From contig DASXZO010000033.1 of NCBI GenBank assembly GCA_036501845.1, positions 1 through 64,000 on the forward strand: a stretch of 64,000 nt of DNA. The letters are read 5' to 3'. The notes beneath the pieces were generated by a model, which ran no database searches, had not been told where the DNA came from, and saw only the letters and a program-made list of their open reading frames with translations. The stretch comes from JBBREP01 sp036501845 (GTDB taxonomy: Bacteria; Actinomycetota; Acidimicrobiia; IMCC26256; PALSA-610). Position numbers and translations under genes: made by a program. Shown in pieces: positions 24,945 through 34,564 of the stretch. Position 1 is the stretch's first letter. Every line of letters starts with the position of its first letter.

Positions 24945-26561
24945 CTACGTGGGTTCGTACCAGAGCGTGAAGCGGTGGCCGCCCAGCACATCGTTCTGCG
25001 GTACGTCGACGCTGCGCAGTCGCCGCGCACCCGCGGCGGGCGGTGTGTCGCCGCGCTCGGGATCGGTGCTGATCACGAGGTCGAGCTGAGGCACGGGGTT
25101 CGATGGCGGCCGCAGCGCGCGAGTGAAGAGGTATTCGGCGCCGGTCGGCACGCGCACGTCGACACCGTCGCGCGCGAGCATCAACACGAGCGCCTCGGAG
25201 TAGTAACCGTCCACGTTGTACGGCCCGTTCACGACGACCGGCGTGTGATGAGGGACTGCAGCAGCGCCCGCTGTGGCGAGCGGTTGCATGGTGGTGGCGA
25301 TCTGGTTCATCCACGCCGGCACATGCTGGCGGGCCATGTACGTGATCGACGTTCCCCCGATCACGATCACGGCGACTCCGAGGCGCGCCGCCTTGGGAAC
25401 TGGCGTATGCACGTAGTGCTTCACCGTGCGGAGCGTCGACCAGGCAAGCGCGATGAACACCGTTGCGGCGCCCACGTGCATCATCAGCGCGTACCACACC
25501 TTCAGCGAGGTGTCGTTGGCGCGCAGCAGTCCGAGCGTGCCTCCAGCGAGCGCGGCCGACGCGATCGCGAGCAATGCGAGCTCGTCACGAGCGCGCCGGC
25601 GGTACGCGAGCACCACGACTGGCACGGCGGCGACGAGCAACCATGGAAACTGCGCACGCGGCTGGTACGCGTACACCGCGAACTCAACCCGACCGCTCAT
25701 CCAGGTGGGCGGGATCGCCAATTCGCCGCCGAGCAGATGGAAGATCTGCGAAGGCGGGATGTGGTTGGACGGATGCGCGAACTGGTGTGCGATCTGCCAC
25801 GGGTTGCTCGCGCGCCCGTGGAGCACGAGGTCGACCAGTGCGGGTGCCAGCACCACGAGGGCAACGCATGCCGCGATGATTGCCGGCCGCCGCCACGCGT
25901 CGGCGTCGCGGTTGCCGCGCGCCCGACGTGCACACATGTGCCACACCATCGCGACCACCACGACCGCGACGGAACTCGGCAGGTACGCCAGGTGCATTCC
26001 AGTGGCGAGGAGCGCGAGCGCCACCACGAGCGGCAGGAGCGAAGTGTCACCCACCGCGAAACGCCACGCCGCGAACACGAGCACGAACGCCGGAAACACA
26101 GCGAAATAGGGGTTCCAGGGCAGCAAGAGCGTTGCCGTGTCGCCTCGCGACGCCATCACCAGCGCGAGTGGGATGGCGATCGCCGCGAGCATGAGTGCTT
26201 GCCGTCGGGCGAGGAGCCACGCGAGCAGCGCGAGGCACGCGCCGTTCCACCACACGAGCGTCGCGAGCTCGGCGGCCGATCGATCACCGCTCAGTCGATA
26301 GGGCAGCCACTCCAGGTAGTACATCCAGGGGAGCGGATGGTTGTAGCCACGCGTTGCCGAATAGGCGCCCGACAGCGGAAGCGTGGCGGGCATGTGGCGC
26401 AGGATCAGCTCGGCCACGGCCCAGTCGCCCACTGGAGTCCAGTGCAAGGTGGCGACCGCGAAGCCCGCGATCGCGAAGACTGCGACGAGGAGGCCCACGA
26501 GCAGCGCGGTATCGGTCCGCGCCTCGCGTCCGCGACGTGCGCGGCGGTCGGCGGCGAGCAC
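24945..26561 (-). CDS. Large polytopic membrane protein, paralog-like to 9282-11180
   Basis: 538 residues with about ten hydrophobic helices (first about 20-40) and a soluble C-terminal part. A PWNPY motif between helices, a long hydrophobic tract after it and an H-x-x-Y-L/I-P helix pattern match the protein at 9282-11180, although overall similarity is modest. The plan suggests a GT-C-type or other polyprenyl-sugar-handling membrane protein; no catalytic motif identified. The start is GTG with no clear ribosome site. It lies nine bases upstream of the desaturase-like gene on the same strand. Confidence 0.66.
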   Translation of the reverse strand: MLAADRRARRGREARTDTALLVGLLVAVFAIAGFAVATLHWTPVGDWAVAELILRHMPATLPLSGAYSATRGYNHPLPWMYYLEWLPYRLSGDRSAAELATLVWWNGACLALLAWLLARRQALMLAAIAIPLALVMASRGDTATLLLPWNPYFAVFPAFVLVFAAWRFAVGDTSLLPLVVALALLATGMHLAYLPSSVAVVVVAMVWHMCARRARGNRDADAWRRPAIIAACVALVVLAPALVDLVLHGRASNPWQIAHQFAHPSNHIPPSQIFHLLGGELAIPPTWMSGRVEFAVYAYQPRAQFPWLLVAAVPVVVLAYRRRARDELALLAIASAALAGGTLGLLRANDTSLKVWYALMMHVGAATVFIALAWSTLRTVKHYVHTPVPKAARLGVAVIVIGGTSITYMARQHVPAWMNQIATTMQPLATAGAAAVPHHTPVVVNGPYNVDGYYSEALVLMLARDGVDVRVPTGAEYLFTRALRPPSNPVPQLDLVISTDPERGDTPPAAGARRLRSVDVPQNDVLGGHRFTLWYEPT

Positions 26562-26627
26562 GCGCGAAGGTACGAACGGTGCCTGAGCGAATGGTTCGAG
26601 CTACATCAAAAAACCGTCGCGGTCACC

Positions 26628-26641
26628 TCAGAGAACTCTGA
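26628..26641. promoter_or_regulatory. 14-bp palindrome in the upstream region of the membrane-protein gene
   Basis: TCAGAG-AA-CTCTGA is a perfect inverted repeat in the 112-bp gap between zwf and the membrane-protein gene. The gap also holds a short A-run and is AT-richer than its surroundings, as expected of a promoter. It is a weak candidate operator; it could also help end the zwf transcript. Confidence 0.3.
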
Positions 26642-26673
26642 TATTTGCTCGCGAGGGCATGGTCTCGCAGTGC

Positions 26674-28062
26674 TCAGGCCGTCCAGGGCTCGTGCCAGGT
26701 GCCGTGTCCCGCCACCACACTCGCGGCCTTGTCGGGGCCCCACGTTCCTGGCGCGTAATTCTGCACCGGCGGCGGCGCGTCGAGAAGCGGCTGCACGATG
26801 CGCCACTGCTCCTCCACGGTGTCCTGGCGCGTGAACAGGTAGTCCTGCCCCGTCATTGCCGCGTGGAGCAGCACCTCATACGGCGTTGCGGTCTCGCCGC
26901 CTTCTTGCGCGAAGCACATGTCGAGATGGATCGCCTCGGGATCCACCGATCCCTTGCGCCGTGCGTCGAGCACGAAGCGCACGCCCGTGGCCGGGTCGAG
27001 GCGCACAATTACTTGGTTCGGCTGCGAATGCGGCCCGCGCATCGAAAAGCCGAGCCGCGGTGGGTTCTTGAACACGAGGCGAAGCTCGGTCTGGGTAATC
27101 GGGAGACGCTTTCCCGCGCGGATGAAGAACGGCACGCCGGCCCAGCGCCAGTTGTCGATGTCGAGCCGCAGCGCCACGTAGGTCTCGGTGGCCGAGTCCT
27201 TGGCGACACCGTCGATCGAGCGGTAGCCGTCGTACTGACCGCGCACCACGTGTGCAGGGTTGACCGGCGCCACCGCGCGCAGCAGCGCAGTCTGCGCGTC
27301 CTTGATCGTCTCGGGATCGCCGCCCGACGGTGCTTCCATGGCCGCGGCCGCTACCACCTGGAGCATGTGGTTCACCACCACGTCGCGCAGCGCGCCCACA
27401 GGGTCGTAGAAGTGACCGCGGTCGTCCACGCCGAAGTTCTCGGCCATGGTGATCTGCACGCTCTGCAGGGAATTGCGGTTCCACACCGGTTCGAGCATCG
27501 TGTTCGCGAAGCGCAGGTAGAGGATCTCCTCGAGGCCCATCTTCCCGAGGTAGTGGTCGATGCGGTAGAGCTGCGGTTCGTCGACGTACTGGTGCAGCTC
27601 GGCCGCGAGCGCTTGCGCCGATTTCAGGTCGTGGCCGAACGGCTTCTCGATCACGATGCGCGCGGTCTTCGTGAGCCCCGCGGTGGCGAGGCCTTTCACC
27701 ACGGTCGCGAACAGCGACGGTGGTATTTCCAAGTAGAAGACCGGATGTACGGCGTTCTTGATCGCCGCGCCGACCCGCTCGTATGTGGCTGCGTCGGCGA
27801 AGTCGCTGGCCACATACGACAGTCGTTGCATGAAGCGCGTGAACACCGCTTCGTCGATCGTCTCGCCCGCGGCTGTGATCGACGATCGCGCGCGGTCGGC
27901 GAGCTGTTCGTGCGTCCAGTCGTCAACGGCCACACCGATGATGGGGCAGTCGATGAGGTTGCGCGCCTCCAGCCGGTACAACGACCGAAACGTCATGACC
28001 TTGGCGAGGTCGCCGGTGATGCCGAACACCACGAAGGCGTCGCAGCGGTCGTGTGCGCTCAT
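26674..28062 (-). CDS. zwf: Glucose-6-phosphate 1-dehydrogenase
   Basis: 462 residues. Nucleotide-binding FGITGDLAK at 13-21, substrate-binding RIDHYLGK at 167-174 with the catalytic His nearby, and EKPFGHDL at 139-146, all classic G6PD motifs. It converts glucose 6-phosphate and NADP+ to 6-phosphogluconolactone and NADPH, opening the oxidative pentose phosphate route. ATG 28062 is chosen because it starts in front of the conserved region; an earlier in-frame start would add 14 residues. Stands apart from pentose-phosphate partners, and is divergent from the SDR gene. Confidence 0.93.
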   Translation of the reverse strand: MSAHDRCDAFVVFGITGDLAKVMTFRSLYRLEARNLIDCPIIGVAVDDWTHEQLADRARSSITAAGETIDEAVFTRFMQRLSYVASDFADAATYERVGAAIKNAVHPVFYLEIPPSLFATVVKGLATAGLTKTARIVIEKPFGHDLKSAQALAAELHQYVDEPQLYRIDHYLGKMGLEEILYLRFANTMLEPVWNRNSLQSVQITMAENFGVDDRGHFYDPVGALRDVVVNHMLQVVAAAAMEAPSGGDPETIKDAQTALLRAVAPVNPAHVVRGQYDGYRSIDGVAKDSATETYVALRLDIDNWRWAGVPFFIRAGKRLPITQTELRLVFKNPPRLGFSMRGPHSQPNQVIVRLDPATGVRFVLDARRKGSVDPEAIHLDMCFAQEGGETATPYEVLLHAAMTGQDYLFTRQDTVEEQWRIVQPLLDAPPPVQNYAPGTWGPDKAASVVAGHGTWHEPWTA

Positions 28063-28157
28063 GAGGGTCCCATCGACGGCGGTGGTCCTTGTGTACCACG
28101 CCATGCCGCGTGGTGGCGGCGGGCGTCACAGGGCACTTCGCCTCTACCGTGTCGCGT

Positions 28158-28993
28158 ATGACAGTGAACCCTTTCGGCTACCAGGGGCGGTGCGCCGTCG
28201 TGACCGGCGGGGCGAGCGGCGTGGGTGCCGCGCTGCTCGATGTGCTCGCGGCACTCGAGGTCGAGCACGTGACCGTGCTCGACCTCCGCGCGCCCACCGG
28301 GCCTCACGATGCCTTCGTGGCCACGGATCTCTCGGACGAAACCGCGGTGCGCGACACGATCGCGCAGCTCACGGCAACCCGCACGCCTGTGCACGCGCTG
28401 TTCAACAACGCGGGTGTCGCCGACACGCAAGCGCCGCCCGCTGTGCTGGCCGTGAACTACCTCGCGCTGCGCACACTGTCGGAAGGGCTGCTCGAATGCA
28501 TGCCCGATGGCAGCGCGATCGTGAACACGGCCTCCACGGCCGGCAACCTGTGGCGCAAGCGCGTGAAGGCGATCGACGAGTTCCTCGAAGTCGAAACTGC
28601 CGAGAGTTGGAAGCCGGCACGCGAGTCCCTCTCACCAACGCGGCCACGCTCGAGCAGGGTCCCTACAACTTCTCGAAGGAAGTCGTCGAGCGGTACACGA
28701 TGCGCTCGTCACGGCCCACAATGCGACGAGGTGTGCGCACGAATGCAGTGTGTCCCGGACCGATCGACACGCCGTTGCTGCCCGACTTCCGCGCGACCAC
28801 GAGCGACAAGATCATCGAATGGAACATCCGTGAGATGGCCGGGCGTGCGGTGGCGCCGGCCGAAGTGGCCACCGCGCTCGCGTTTCTCGGTTCGCGTGCG
28901 GCCGCCTACATCAACGGTGTGAATCTCGACATCGACAGCGGCTTCTTCGCCGCCATGGCCACCGGCCAGGTCGACTACAGCGGGCGGACCTGA
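28158..28993 (+). pseudogene. Short-chain dehydrogenase, broken by a frameshift
   Basis: The first part has the cofactor motif TGGASGVGAALL, FNNAGVAD and the catalytic Ser in NTASTAG; the second has YNFSKE, with the catalytic YxxxK, then CPGPIDTPLL and the C-terminal YINGVNLDIDSG. They occupy different frames, with a switch at about 28620-28640, where one base appears lost or gained just after the segment AESWKPARES. Repaired length is about 278 residues, usual for 3-alpha-hydroxysteroid-like SDRs. Either inactive or a sequencing indel. Confidence 0.75.
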
Positions 28994-29002
28994 ACCCGAG
29001 TC

Positions 29003-30175
29003 TCAGCTGCTTGTGCTGGCGGCGATCGGGATGGTCTGCCAGGTGCGGCCGCCACCGGCTGAGCGCCACAGCTGGGCGACAGTGTGGCAGTTCGTGCGGC
29101 CAGGGCATAGTTGCTCAGTGAGCGACGCTAGGAAAGTGTCATCGGAAAGGGCGACGACGCGGTCGGGCAGGTTGTCGATGCCCGTTGTGGCAATCGGAGT
29201 GACGCTGCCCGTGCTGTCGACGGTTCGCACGTCGGGCGTGTGAGAGGGTGCACCAGAGGCGATGACGGCGACGCCGGCCGGGCTGATGTCAGCTGCGTTT
29301 GGGGTCACGGAGCCGGCGTCGGCGAGTTGCCGCACAGTCGGGGGCGTCGACGCGGTGATGGCGTCGACGAGGGTATGCGCGGCATTGCCGCCGTCATAGC
29401 CGACGACGACTTCTGCGTGGTCGTTGCTTCCACCGAGTCGCAACGATGCGATCGACGAGCTGGCAGTCGCCTGGTCGCCGGGTATCGCAAGCGGCGCCCA
29501 TGTGTTGCCGGAATCGCTCGTCGCCTCGAGTTCGGTAGCGGCGGGACCGATGACGACAACCGCGCTTGTCGCCGAGAGCGCGAGAAGTTGCGATGGCCCG
29601 TCTTCGAGGCTGGTCGCGGACCACGTGGTGGCGCCATCGGTAGTCGTGAGCGTCGCGCCTTGCGGATTCATGTGCGCGTATCCGTACGTGACCGATAGGA
29701 AGCCGTGATCTGGGTCGACGAACGACACGTCGACCGAATCGAGCACAGCGTCGGGTGTGCCAGCGAGTTTCGGAGTCGCGTCAACCACCTCAGAAGTCCA
29801 GGTCGCACCGGCGTCCGTTGACCGCGCGACCACCAGCGCCGAGGCTTGGCTGCCTGACGTGACAATGAGGTTCGAGCCACCGAGCGCGTCGACCGCGTAC
29901 TTGGTGCTCGGTACGAAGCCCGGCGGGGCGACGGATCGCCACGATGCTCCACCGTCCTGGCTCACGGACACACCCGAACTCGTCACAACCCACGCCAGTG
30001 CTGTGGTGCCGCCCATGTCGAGGACGGGTCCCGGCAACCCGGCGACGGCTGGCCTCGGACCGCTCGGGCGGACCCGTACCGCTTGAGTCGAAGACGACCC
30101 ACACGCCGCGGCTATGGCCGCGACGACAATTACGGGTACTAGCCACGCGGTGCGCGAACGCGTCCTCAAACCCAT
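29003..30175 (-). CDS. Putative lipoprotein with beta-propeller-like (BNR/YCF48) repeats
   Basis: 390 residues. Signal with lipobox-like AAIAAAC near residue 25, then repeated segments ending in a S/T-x-D-x-G-x-T/S-W pattern (SQDGGASW, STDAGATW, TTDGATTW, TSDSGNTW, AGGGRTW), the BNR/YCF48-type beta-propeller repeat. Such repeats make a six- or seven-bladed propeller outside the membrane; no catalytic role is evident. ATG 30175 has GGGAAAC before it. It is followed by the signal-bearing DUF1906 protein's end on the same strand (26-bp gap), likely the same transcript. Confidence 0.75.
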   Translation of the reverse strand: MGLRTRSRTAWLVPVIVVAAIAAACGSSSTQAVRVRPSGPRPAVAGLPGPVLDMGGTTALAWVVTSSGVSVSQDGGASWRSVAPPGFVPSTKYAVDALGGSNLIVTSGSQASALVVARSTDAGATWTSEVVDATPKLAGTPDAVLDSVDVSFVDPDHGFLSVTYGYAHMNPQGATLTTTDGATTWSATSLEDGPSQLLALSATSAVVVIGPAATELEATSDSGNTWAPLAIPGDQATASSSIASLRLGGSNDHAEVVVGYDGGNAAHTLVDAITASTPPTVRQLADAGSVTPNAADISPAGVAVIASGAPSHTPDVRTVDSTGSVTPIATTGIDNLPDRVVALSDDTFLASLTEQLCPGRTNCHTVAQLWRSAGGGRTWQTIPIAASTSS

Positions 30176-30201
30176 CGTTTCCCACTTCCCTGTGCGGCTG
30201 A

Positions 30202-31023
30202 TTAGAAGTAGCTGCACGATTGCGATGGCACGACCGCTCCGGTGGCTTGGCCGTGAATACAGTCAGAATCGACCGAGAGCACGACGCCGCCTAGGGTCGC
30301 GTTATGTGTGCCGTTGAATTGGTGTATTCGCTTACCAGACCAGAGGCTGTCTGATATGTACGGATCACCGAAGGTGCCAGTGTTGGAGTTGTAGTCGGCA
30401 AACCAAATATCGTCCGGTACATGCGAAACGGTCGAGGCAGCCGCCATGTTGTAGGAGGCGCTCGAGTAGTAGCCGGACAGGAATCCGAGACGGTGTATCT
30501 CGCTGTCCCATCCGTTCAAATAAGCGAGGACGTTATCGTCGTCGCCAGGGCAACTTGTCCACCCGTTAGCACCTTCGATGTCATTGTAGATAATGGCGCC
30601 CGACCCGATGTCCAACGTCAATGCGGTGTACACGGCATCGTCGGCTTCCATTACACCTTGGCTCCCAGCCGTCGTGTCGTCGGTGGAGATTTTGTAGTCG
30701 CCGTCTCCGCACGACGGCTGGCGACCGACCCAGGTTGGGATCAGCGTCCAACCTTCTGTGGTCATGGCATCCACCCAACCAGACGAAGGAACGACGCACG
30801 ATGGACTGAGGTCGCCGCCTCCGAGGTAGAACCCAAAACTCACAAGGGTCGAGTTGTCGTGGACGGTACCAAGTGTTGGCGAACCCGGAGGGTGGCACAT
30901 ATCGATAGCCGGGCCGACGACAGCGGCATGCCCCGTTACAGCACCCGCACGCTGCGCGGATAGTGCTGGCACGAAACTGCAAGCCAGGCAAAGAGGTAAC
31001 AAGGTCCGTAGACGCACACCCAC
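30202..31023 (-). CDS. Secreted DUF1906 (Rv2525c-like, glycoside hydrolase-like) protein
   Basis: 273 residues. Sec signal about 1-27 (LLPLCLACSFVPA), then an (alpha/beta)8-barrel-like domain beginning AIDMCHPPGSPTL, with SFGFYLGG, YNDIEGANG and DIWFADYNSN, as in the DUF1906/Rv2525c-like family. These are thought to act on cell-wall or polysaccharide material, but activity is unproven. Several cysteines, as in exported proteins. GTG 31023 is supported by GGAG seven bases upstream. Codon use looks less GC-biased than in the neighbours, but I did not compute this. Confidence 0.75.
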   Translation of the reverse strand: MGVRLRTLLPLCLACSFVPALSAQRAGAVTGHAAVVGPAIDMCHPPGSPTLGTVHDNSTLVSFGFYLGGGDLSPSCVVPSSGWVDAMTTEGWTLIPTWVGRQPSCGDGDYKISTDDTTAGSQGVMEADDAVYTALTLDIGSGAIIYNDIEGANGWTSCPGDDDNVLAYLNGWDSEIHRLGFLSGYYSSASYNMAAASTVSHVPDDIWFADYNSNTGTFGDPYISDSLWSGKRIHQFNGTHNATLGGVVLSVDSDCIHGQATGAVVPSQSCSYF

Positions 31024-31200
31024 GATGCTTCTCCATCCTCACAGCGACAGCCTCTGGCTCCGCTGTTGCGATGACGGTTACCCGCGTTCTCGGTACCGAA
31101 ACCAATACGACCGAGGGTCGCCGCCCCGCGATGCTTCATCGGTGTGCCCGTCGGGCGCCCGACGTGACACGCTTGTCGTCCCGACGGCTCGAGGAGACCG

Positions 31201-32673
31201 ATGACCACCACCGAAGCGTGTCCAGTCCAGCGCCCCGATCGATTCTTCATCGATGGTGAATGGGTGGAGCCGTCGTCCGACGCCATGATCGACGTGATCG
31301 ACTCGGGCACCGAGCAGCTCTTCTACCGGATCCCCGAGGCCAAGGCCGCCGACATCGATCGAGCCATCATCGCGGCGCGTACCGCGTTCGACGAGGGTCC
31401 GTGGCCGTCGCTCACCCACACCGAGCGGGCGGAGTATCTGCGCGCGTTCGGCCCGGCGTTGCAGAAGCGTGCCGACTCGCTCTCGCAACTGTGGCCGCGT
31501 GAGTCGGGCACGATCTTCTCCATGGCGAAGTACGCCGCCACGATGATGCAACGCGACTTCGACACCTACACTGGGCTCGCCGACACGTTCCCGTTCGAGG
31601 AGCCGGCCACGCCGTCGCAACCCGGTTACGGCCTGCTCGTACGCGAGCCGGTGGGCACCGTCGGCGCGATCGTGCCGTGGAACAGTCCGCACTCGTTGAT
31701 CCCGCACAAGATCGGCCCGGCGCTGCTCGCAGGATGCACGGTGGTGCTGAAGATGTCTCCCGAAGCACCCGGCGCGGGCTACCTCGTTGCCGAGGCGGCC
31801 GAAGAGATCGGCCTGCCGCCCGGGGTTGTGAACGTGCTCACCGCCGACCGCGAAGTGTCGGAACTCCTCGTGCGCGACGAGCGCATCGACAAGATCACGT
31901 TTACCGGTTCCACTGCGGCGGGCCGCAAGATCGGTGCGATCGTGGGCGGGCGCATCGGCCGTCTCACGCTCGAGCTCGGCGGCAAGTCGGCCGCGGTGAT
32001 CCTCGACGACGCCGACATCGAGGATGCGGCGAAGACCTTGGCGCGCGCCGAGTGCGCGATGACGGGCCAAGTGTGTTCGTCGCTCACGCGCATCGTCGTC
32101 ACCCGCAAGCGTCACGACGCGATGGTGGAGGCACTCGCCGAGCGCTTCGGCCGCGTGCGAGTGGGTGACCCATTCGACGAGAACACCCAGATGGGCCCGC
32201 TCGCAGTGGAGCGCCAGCGCACGCGGGTGGAGGGCTACATCGAAAAGGGCATTGCCGAAGGGGCAACCCTCGCGGTGGGCGGCAAGCGGCCGGAGCATCT
32301 CGAGCGGGGTTGGTTCATCGAGCCGACCGTGTTCGGCAATGTCGACAACTCGTCGACGATCGCCCAGGAAGAGATTTTCGGCCCGGTGCTGAGCGTGATC
32401 CCCGCTGCCGACGAGGACGAGGCGGTACGCATTGCCAACGACACGATCTATGGCCTCAACTCCGCGGTGTTCACGCCCGACCCTGGCCGCGCTCGTGCCG
32501 TCGCGGGCAAGCTGCGGGCCGGCACCGTGGGCATGAACTCGTTCCGCACCGATTTCGGCATTGCCTTCGGCGGGTTCAAGCAGTCGGGGCTCGGCCGCGA
32601 GGGTGGTCGCGAGGGCTTGATGCACTTCCTGGAGACCAAGACGATCATCCTCACCGAGGCACCGCCGCTGTAG
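31201..32673 (+). CDS. Aldehyde dehydrogenase (NAD(P)+)
   Basis: 490 residues, full-length ALDH. Oxyanion Asn161 in VPWNSP, cofactor Lys184 in VLKMSPEAP, TFTGSTAAG, general base Glu258 in LTLELGGK and nucleophile Cys292 in GQVCSS. The C-terminal GGFKQSGLGREGG is typical. It oxidises an unspecified aldehyde to the acid. GAGGAGA precedes the ATG. It ends against the converging Mrp operon, with a hairpin in between. No enzyme or transporter beside it gives a substrate clue. Confidence 0.9.
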   Translation: MTTTEACPVQRPDRFFIDGEWVEPSSDAMIDVIDSGTEQLFYRIPEAKAADIDRAIIAARTAFDEGPWPSLTHTERAEYLRAFGPALQKRADSLSQLWPRESGTIFSMAKYAATMMQRDFDTYTGLADTFPFEEPATPSQPGYGLLVREPVGTVGAIVPWNSPHSLIPHKIGPALLAGCTVVLKMSPEAPGAGYLVAEAAEEIGLPPGVVNVLTADREVSELLVRDERIDKITFTGSTAAGRKIGAIVGGRIGRLTLELGGKSAAVILDDADIEDAAKTLARAECAMTGQVCSSLTRIVVTRKRHDAMVEALAERFGRVRVGDPFDENTQMGPLAVERQRTRVEGYIEKGIAEGATLAVGGKRPEHLERGWFIEPTVFGNVDNSSTIAQEEIFGPVLSVIPAADEDEAVRIANDTIYGLNSAVFTPDPGRARAVAGKLRAGTVGMNSFRTDFGIAFGGFKQSGLGREGGREGLMHFLETKTIILTEAPPL

Positions 32674-32706
32674 CGCGCCGCCACGAGGTCGCGCCTTTGC
32701 GGCGCG
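32674..32706. terminator. Hairpin between convergent ALDH and mrpD genes
   Basis: CGCGCCGC (32674-32681) and GCGGCGCG (32699-32706) form an 8-bp perfect stem immediately after the aldehyde dehydrogenase stop. A second small hairpin (CGAGG-TGC-CCTCG, 32710-32722) follows. With genes converging from both sides, this is probably a bidirectional terminator region. No U-tract. Confidence 0.5.
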
Positions 32707-32727
32707 TGTCGAGGTGCCCTCGTGAGG

Positions 32728-34551
32728 TCAGTGCACCGCCACATATGTGAGGCCGCCGAACACCGCGAGGCCGAGTGTGAACCAGGCCACGTAGTCGGGT
32801 GCGCGTCCGGAGTGGAGGTCGCGCAGCACCGCCATCGGGGCATAGGCGTCGACTCGCTTGCTCCGCCACCGTGCTGTGACTGGTTGGCACGCGAGCGACA
32901 CGAGCGCCAGCGCGATCGCCGCGGCGGCCTCGGCGATGCCGATGAACGTTGCACTGACGGCCGGCGCCTTCGTGCTCACGCTGATCAGGTGATCGTGCCC
33001 TGTGAGCACGGCCGCCGCATAGGCGGGCCGGTCGACGAACCGTGCTGCCGCGATCTCGACGTGGTCGGCGAGACCATGCCACAGTCCGACAACGAGCGAG
33101 AGCGCGAGCAACGCGAACGCCGGGAAGATCAGCACGAGAGGCGTGCGCTCATGTGCGGCATCGGTCTCGTGCTCCTCGTGCAACTCCGCGTACGTGTCGG
33201 CGGGATAGCGAATTCCTTCGTCGCTTCCCCAACCACCGAAGATGCGCCCAGACGCGCGGAGCACGGCACCGCCGGTGACCACGCCGCTGAAGGCCAGCAA
33301 CCACGGGAGCCACCAGTAACCCGCGCCGGCGTCGTCGATCATCGACTTGCCCAGCCCGAGTGCGAACGGCGGTGCGCCCGCGAGCGCGAGGCCACTGACT
33401 ATGAACAGCGCGGAGCTCGGCCACATGCGCTTGGCCCGGCCTCGGCCGCGCAGGCTCAGCTCGTCGAGTGCCCCGGTGCGGTGCAGCACGATGCCAGCCA
33501 TCACGAAGAGCGCGCCCTTGATCAGGCCGTGCCCAACCACGTACACGGCCGCGCCGGCGAGCGCGTCGTGGTTCATCAGCCCGAGCCCTACGAGGATCAC
33601 GCCGGCGTGGGAGATCGTCGAGAAGGCGAGCAGCCGTTTGAGGTTGTGTTGCAGGAAGCACATCATCCCGCCCACCACGATGGTGGCTGCTCCGAGCCCG
33701 AGCAGCACCAGGCCGAAGGCGTGCTGGCGCGGCACGAGGGCGCCCGAGAACATCGTCCAATAGATCCGGGCGGTTCCGTAGAGGCCGAGCTCCACCATGA
33801 TCCCGGAGAAGAGCACGCATGCGGGCGTCGGCGCGACGGCGTGCGCGTCGGCGAGCCAGAAGTGGAACGGCACGATCGCAGCCTTGGTGAGCAATCCGGT
33901 GACGAGGAGCACGAGCGCCACCGCCACAGTTCCGTCGGCCGGATGACCGGCGAGCGTCTGGCCGATCAACGCGAAGTTCAATGACCCGGTGCGCGCGTAG
34001 ACGAGCCCGATGCCGAGGAGCAAGGCGAAGCTGCCCGCACTGTTCACCACCGCGAAGTTGATCGCGCCTTGCATCGAGCCGGCGTCGGTCATCTTGAGGC
34101 CGGTGAGCGCATAAGCGGCAACGCTCATCAGCTCGAAGCACACGAAGAGCAAGAACAGATCTCCCGTAAGCGCGAACCCGATCATGCCGCCCTCGAAGAG
34201 CAGCATCAGCACGTGGAAGTGGCGGCTGCCAGATTCGAGGTGGCGCCACGAGAAGATGAACGCGGCGAGCGCGAGTACCCCGATGAGCAATGCGGTCGCC
34301 GCACCGATGGTGTCGACGGTGAGCGCCACGCCGATCGCGTTCCCGTGTGCCGGGCGCCAACCGCCGAACCAGTGGAGCACCCGGTGGTCGGTGGTTCGCC
34401 GCAGCAACACGGCGCACAACACGGTTGTGGCGATCGTGACGACGAGCACGTAGAGGTCGGCCACGACGCGGTGGACGATGCCGGTGAGCCCTGCAAGCAC
34501 GGCGGCGCCCGCGAGCGGCACGAACATTGCAAGGGGCGCGACCGCGTCCAT
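32728..34551 (-). CDS. mrpD: Mrp antiporter large subunit (MrpD-like)
   Basis: 607 residues with about 14-15 membrane helices, belonging to the ND2/ND4/ND5-like proton-pumping family (Proton_antipo_M). Features are SVAAYALTGLK with a Glu in CFELMSVAAY and a Lys in LLTKAAIVPFHFWLADAHAVAPTP, the usual proton-channel ionisable residues. Last gene of the seven-gene operon; 13 bases after mrpC. It and MrpA-type partners exchange Na+ or K+ for H+. Length slightly exceeds typical MrpD, due to a longer C-terminal region. Confidence 0.9.
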   Translation of the reverse strand: MDAVAPLAMFVPLAGAAVLAGLTGIVHRVVADLYVLVVTIATTVLCAVLLRRTTDHRVLHWFGGWRPAHGNAIGVALTVDTIGAATALLIGVLALAAFIFSWRHLESGSRHFHVLMLLFEGGMIGFALTGDLFLLFVCFELMSVAAYALTGLKMTDAGSMQGAINFAVVNSAGSFALLLGIGLVYARTGSLNFALIGQTLAGHPADGTVAVALVLLVTGLLTKAAIVPFHFWLADAHAVAPTPACVLFSGIMVELGLYGTARIYWTMFSGALVPRQHAFGLVLLGLGAATIVVGGMMCFLQHNLKRLLAFSTISHAGVILVGLGLMNHDALAGAAVYVVGHGLIKGALFVMAGIVLHRTGALDELSLRGRGRAKRMWPSSALFIVSGLALAGAPPFALGLGKSMIDDAGAGYWWLPWLLAFSGVVTGGAVLRASGRIFGGWGSDEGIRYPADTYAELHEEHETDAAHERTPLVLIFPAFALLALSLVVGLWHGLADHVEIAAARFVDRPAYAAAVLTGHDHLISVSTKAPAVSATFIGIAEAAAAIALALVSLACQPVTARWRSKRVDAYAPMAVLRDLHSGRAPDYVAWFTLGLAVFGGLTYVAVH

Positions 34552-34564
34552 CTCAGCTGTGCCT

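Noticed and set aside
26659..28161. Plus-strand 500-codon frame opposite zwf
   Set aside because: Antisense of a full G6PD with all motifs.
31078..32625. Minus-strand 515-codon frame opposite ALDH
   Set aside because: Antisense of ALDH; Arg/His-rich composition typical of a shadow frame.
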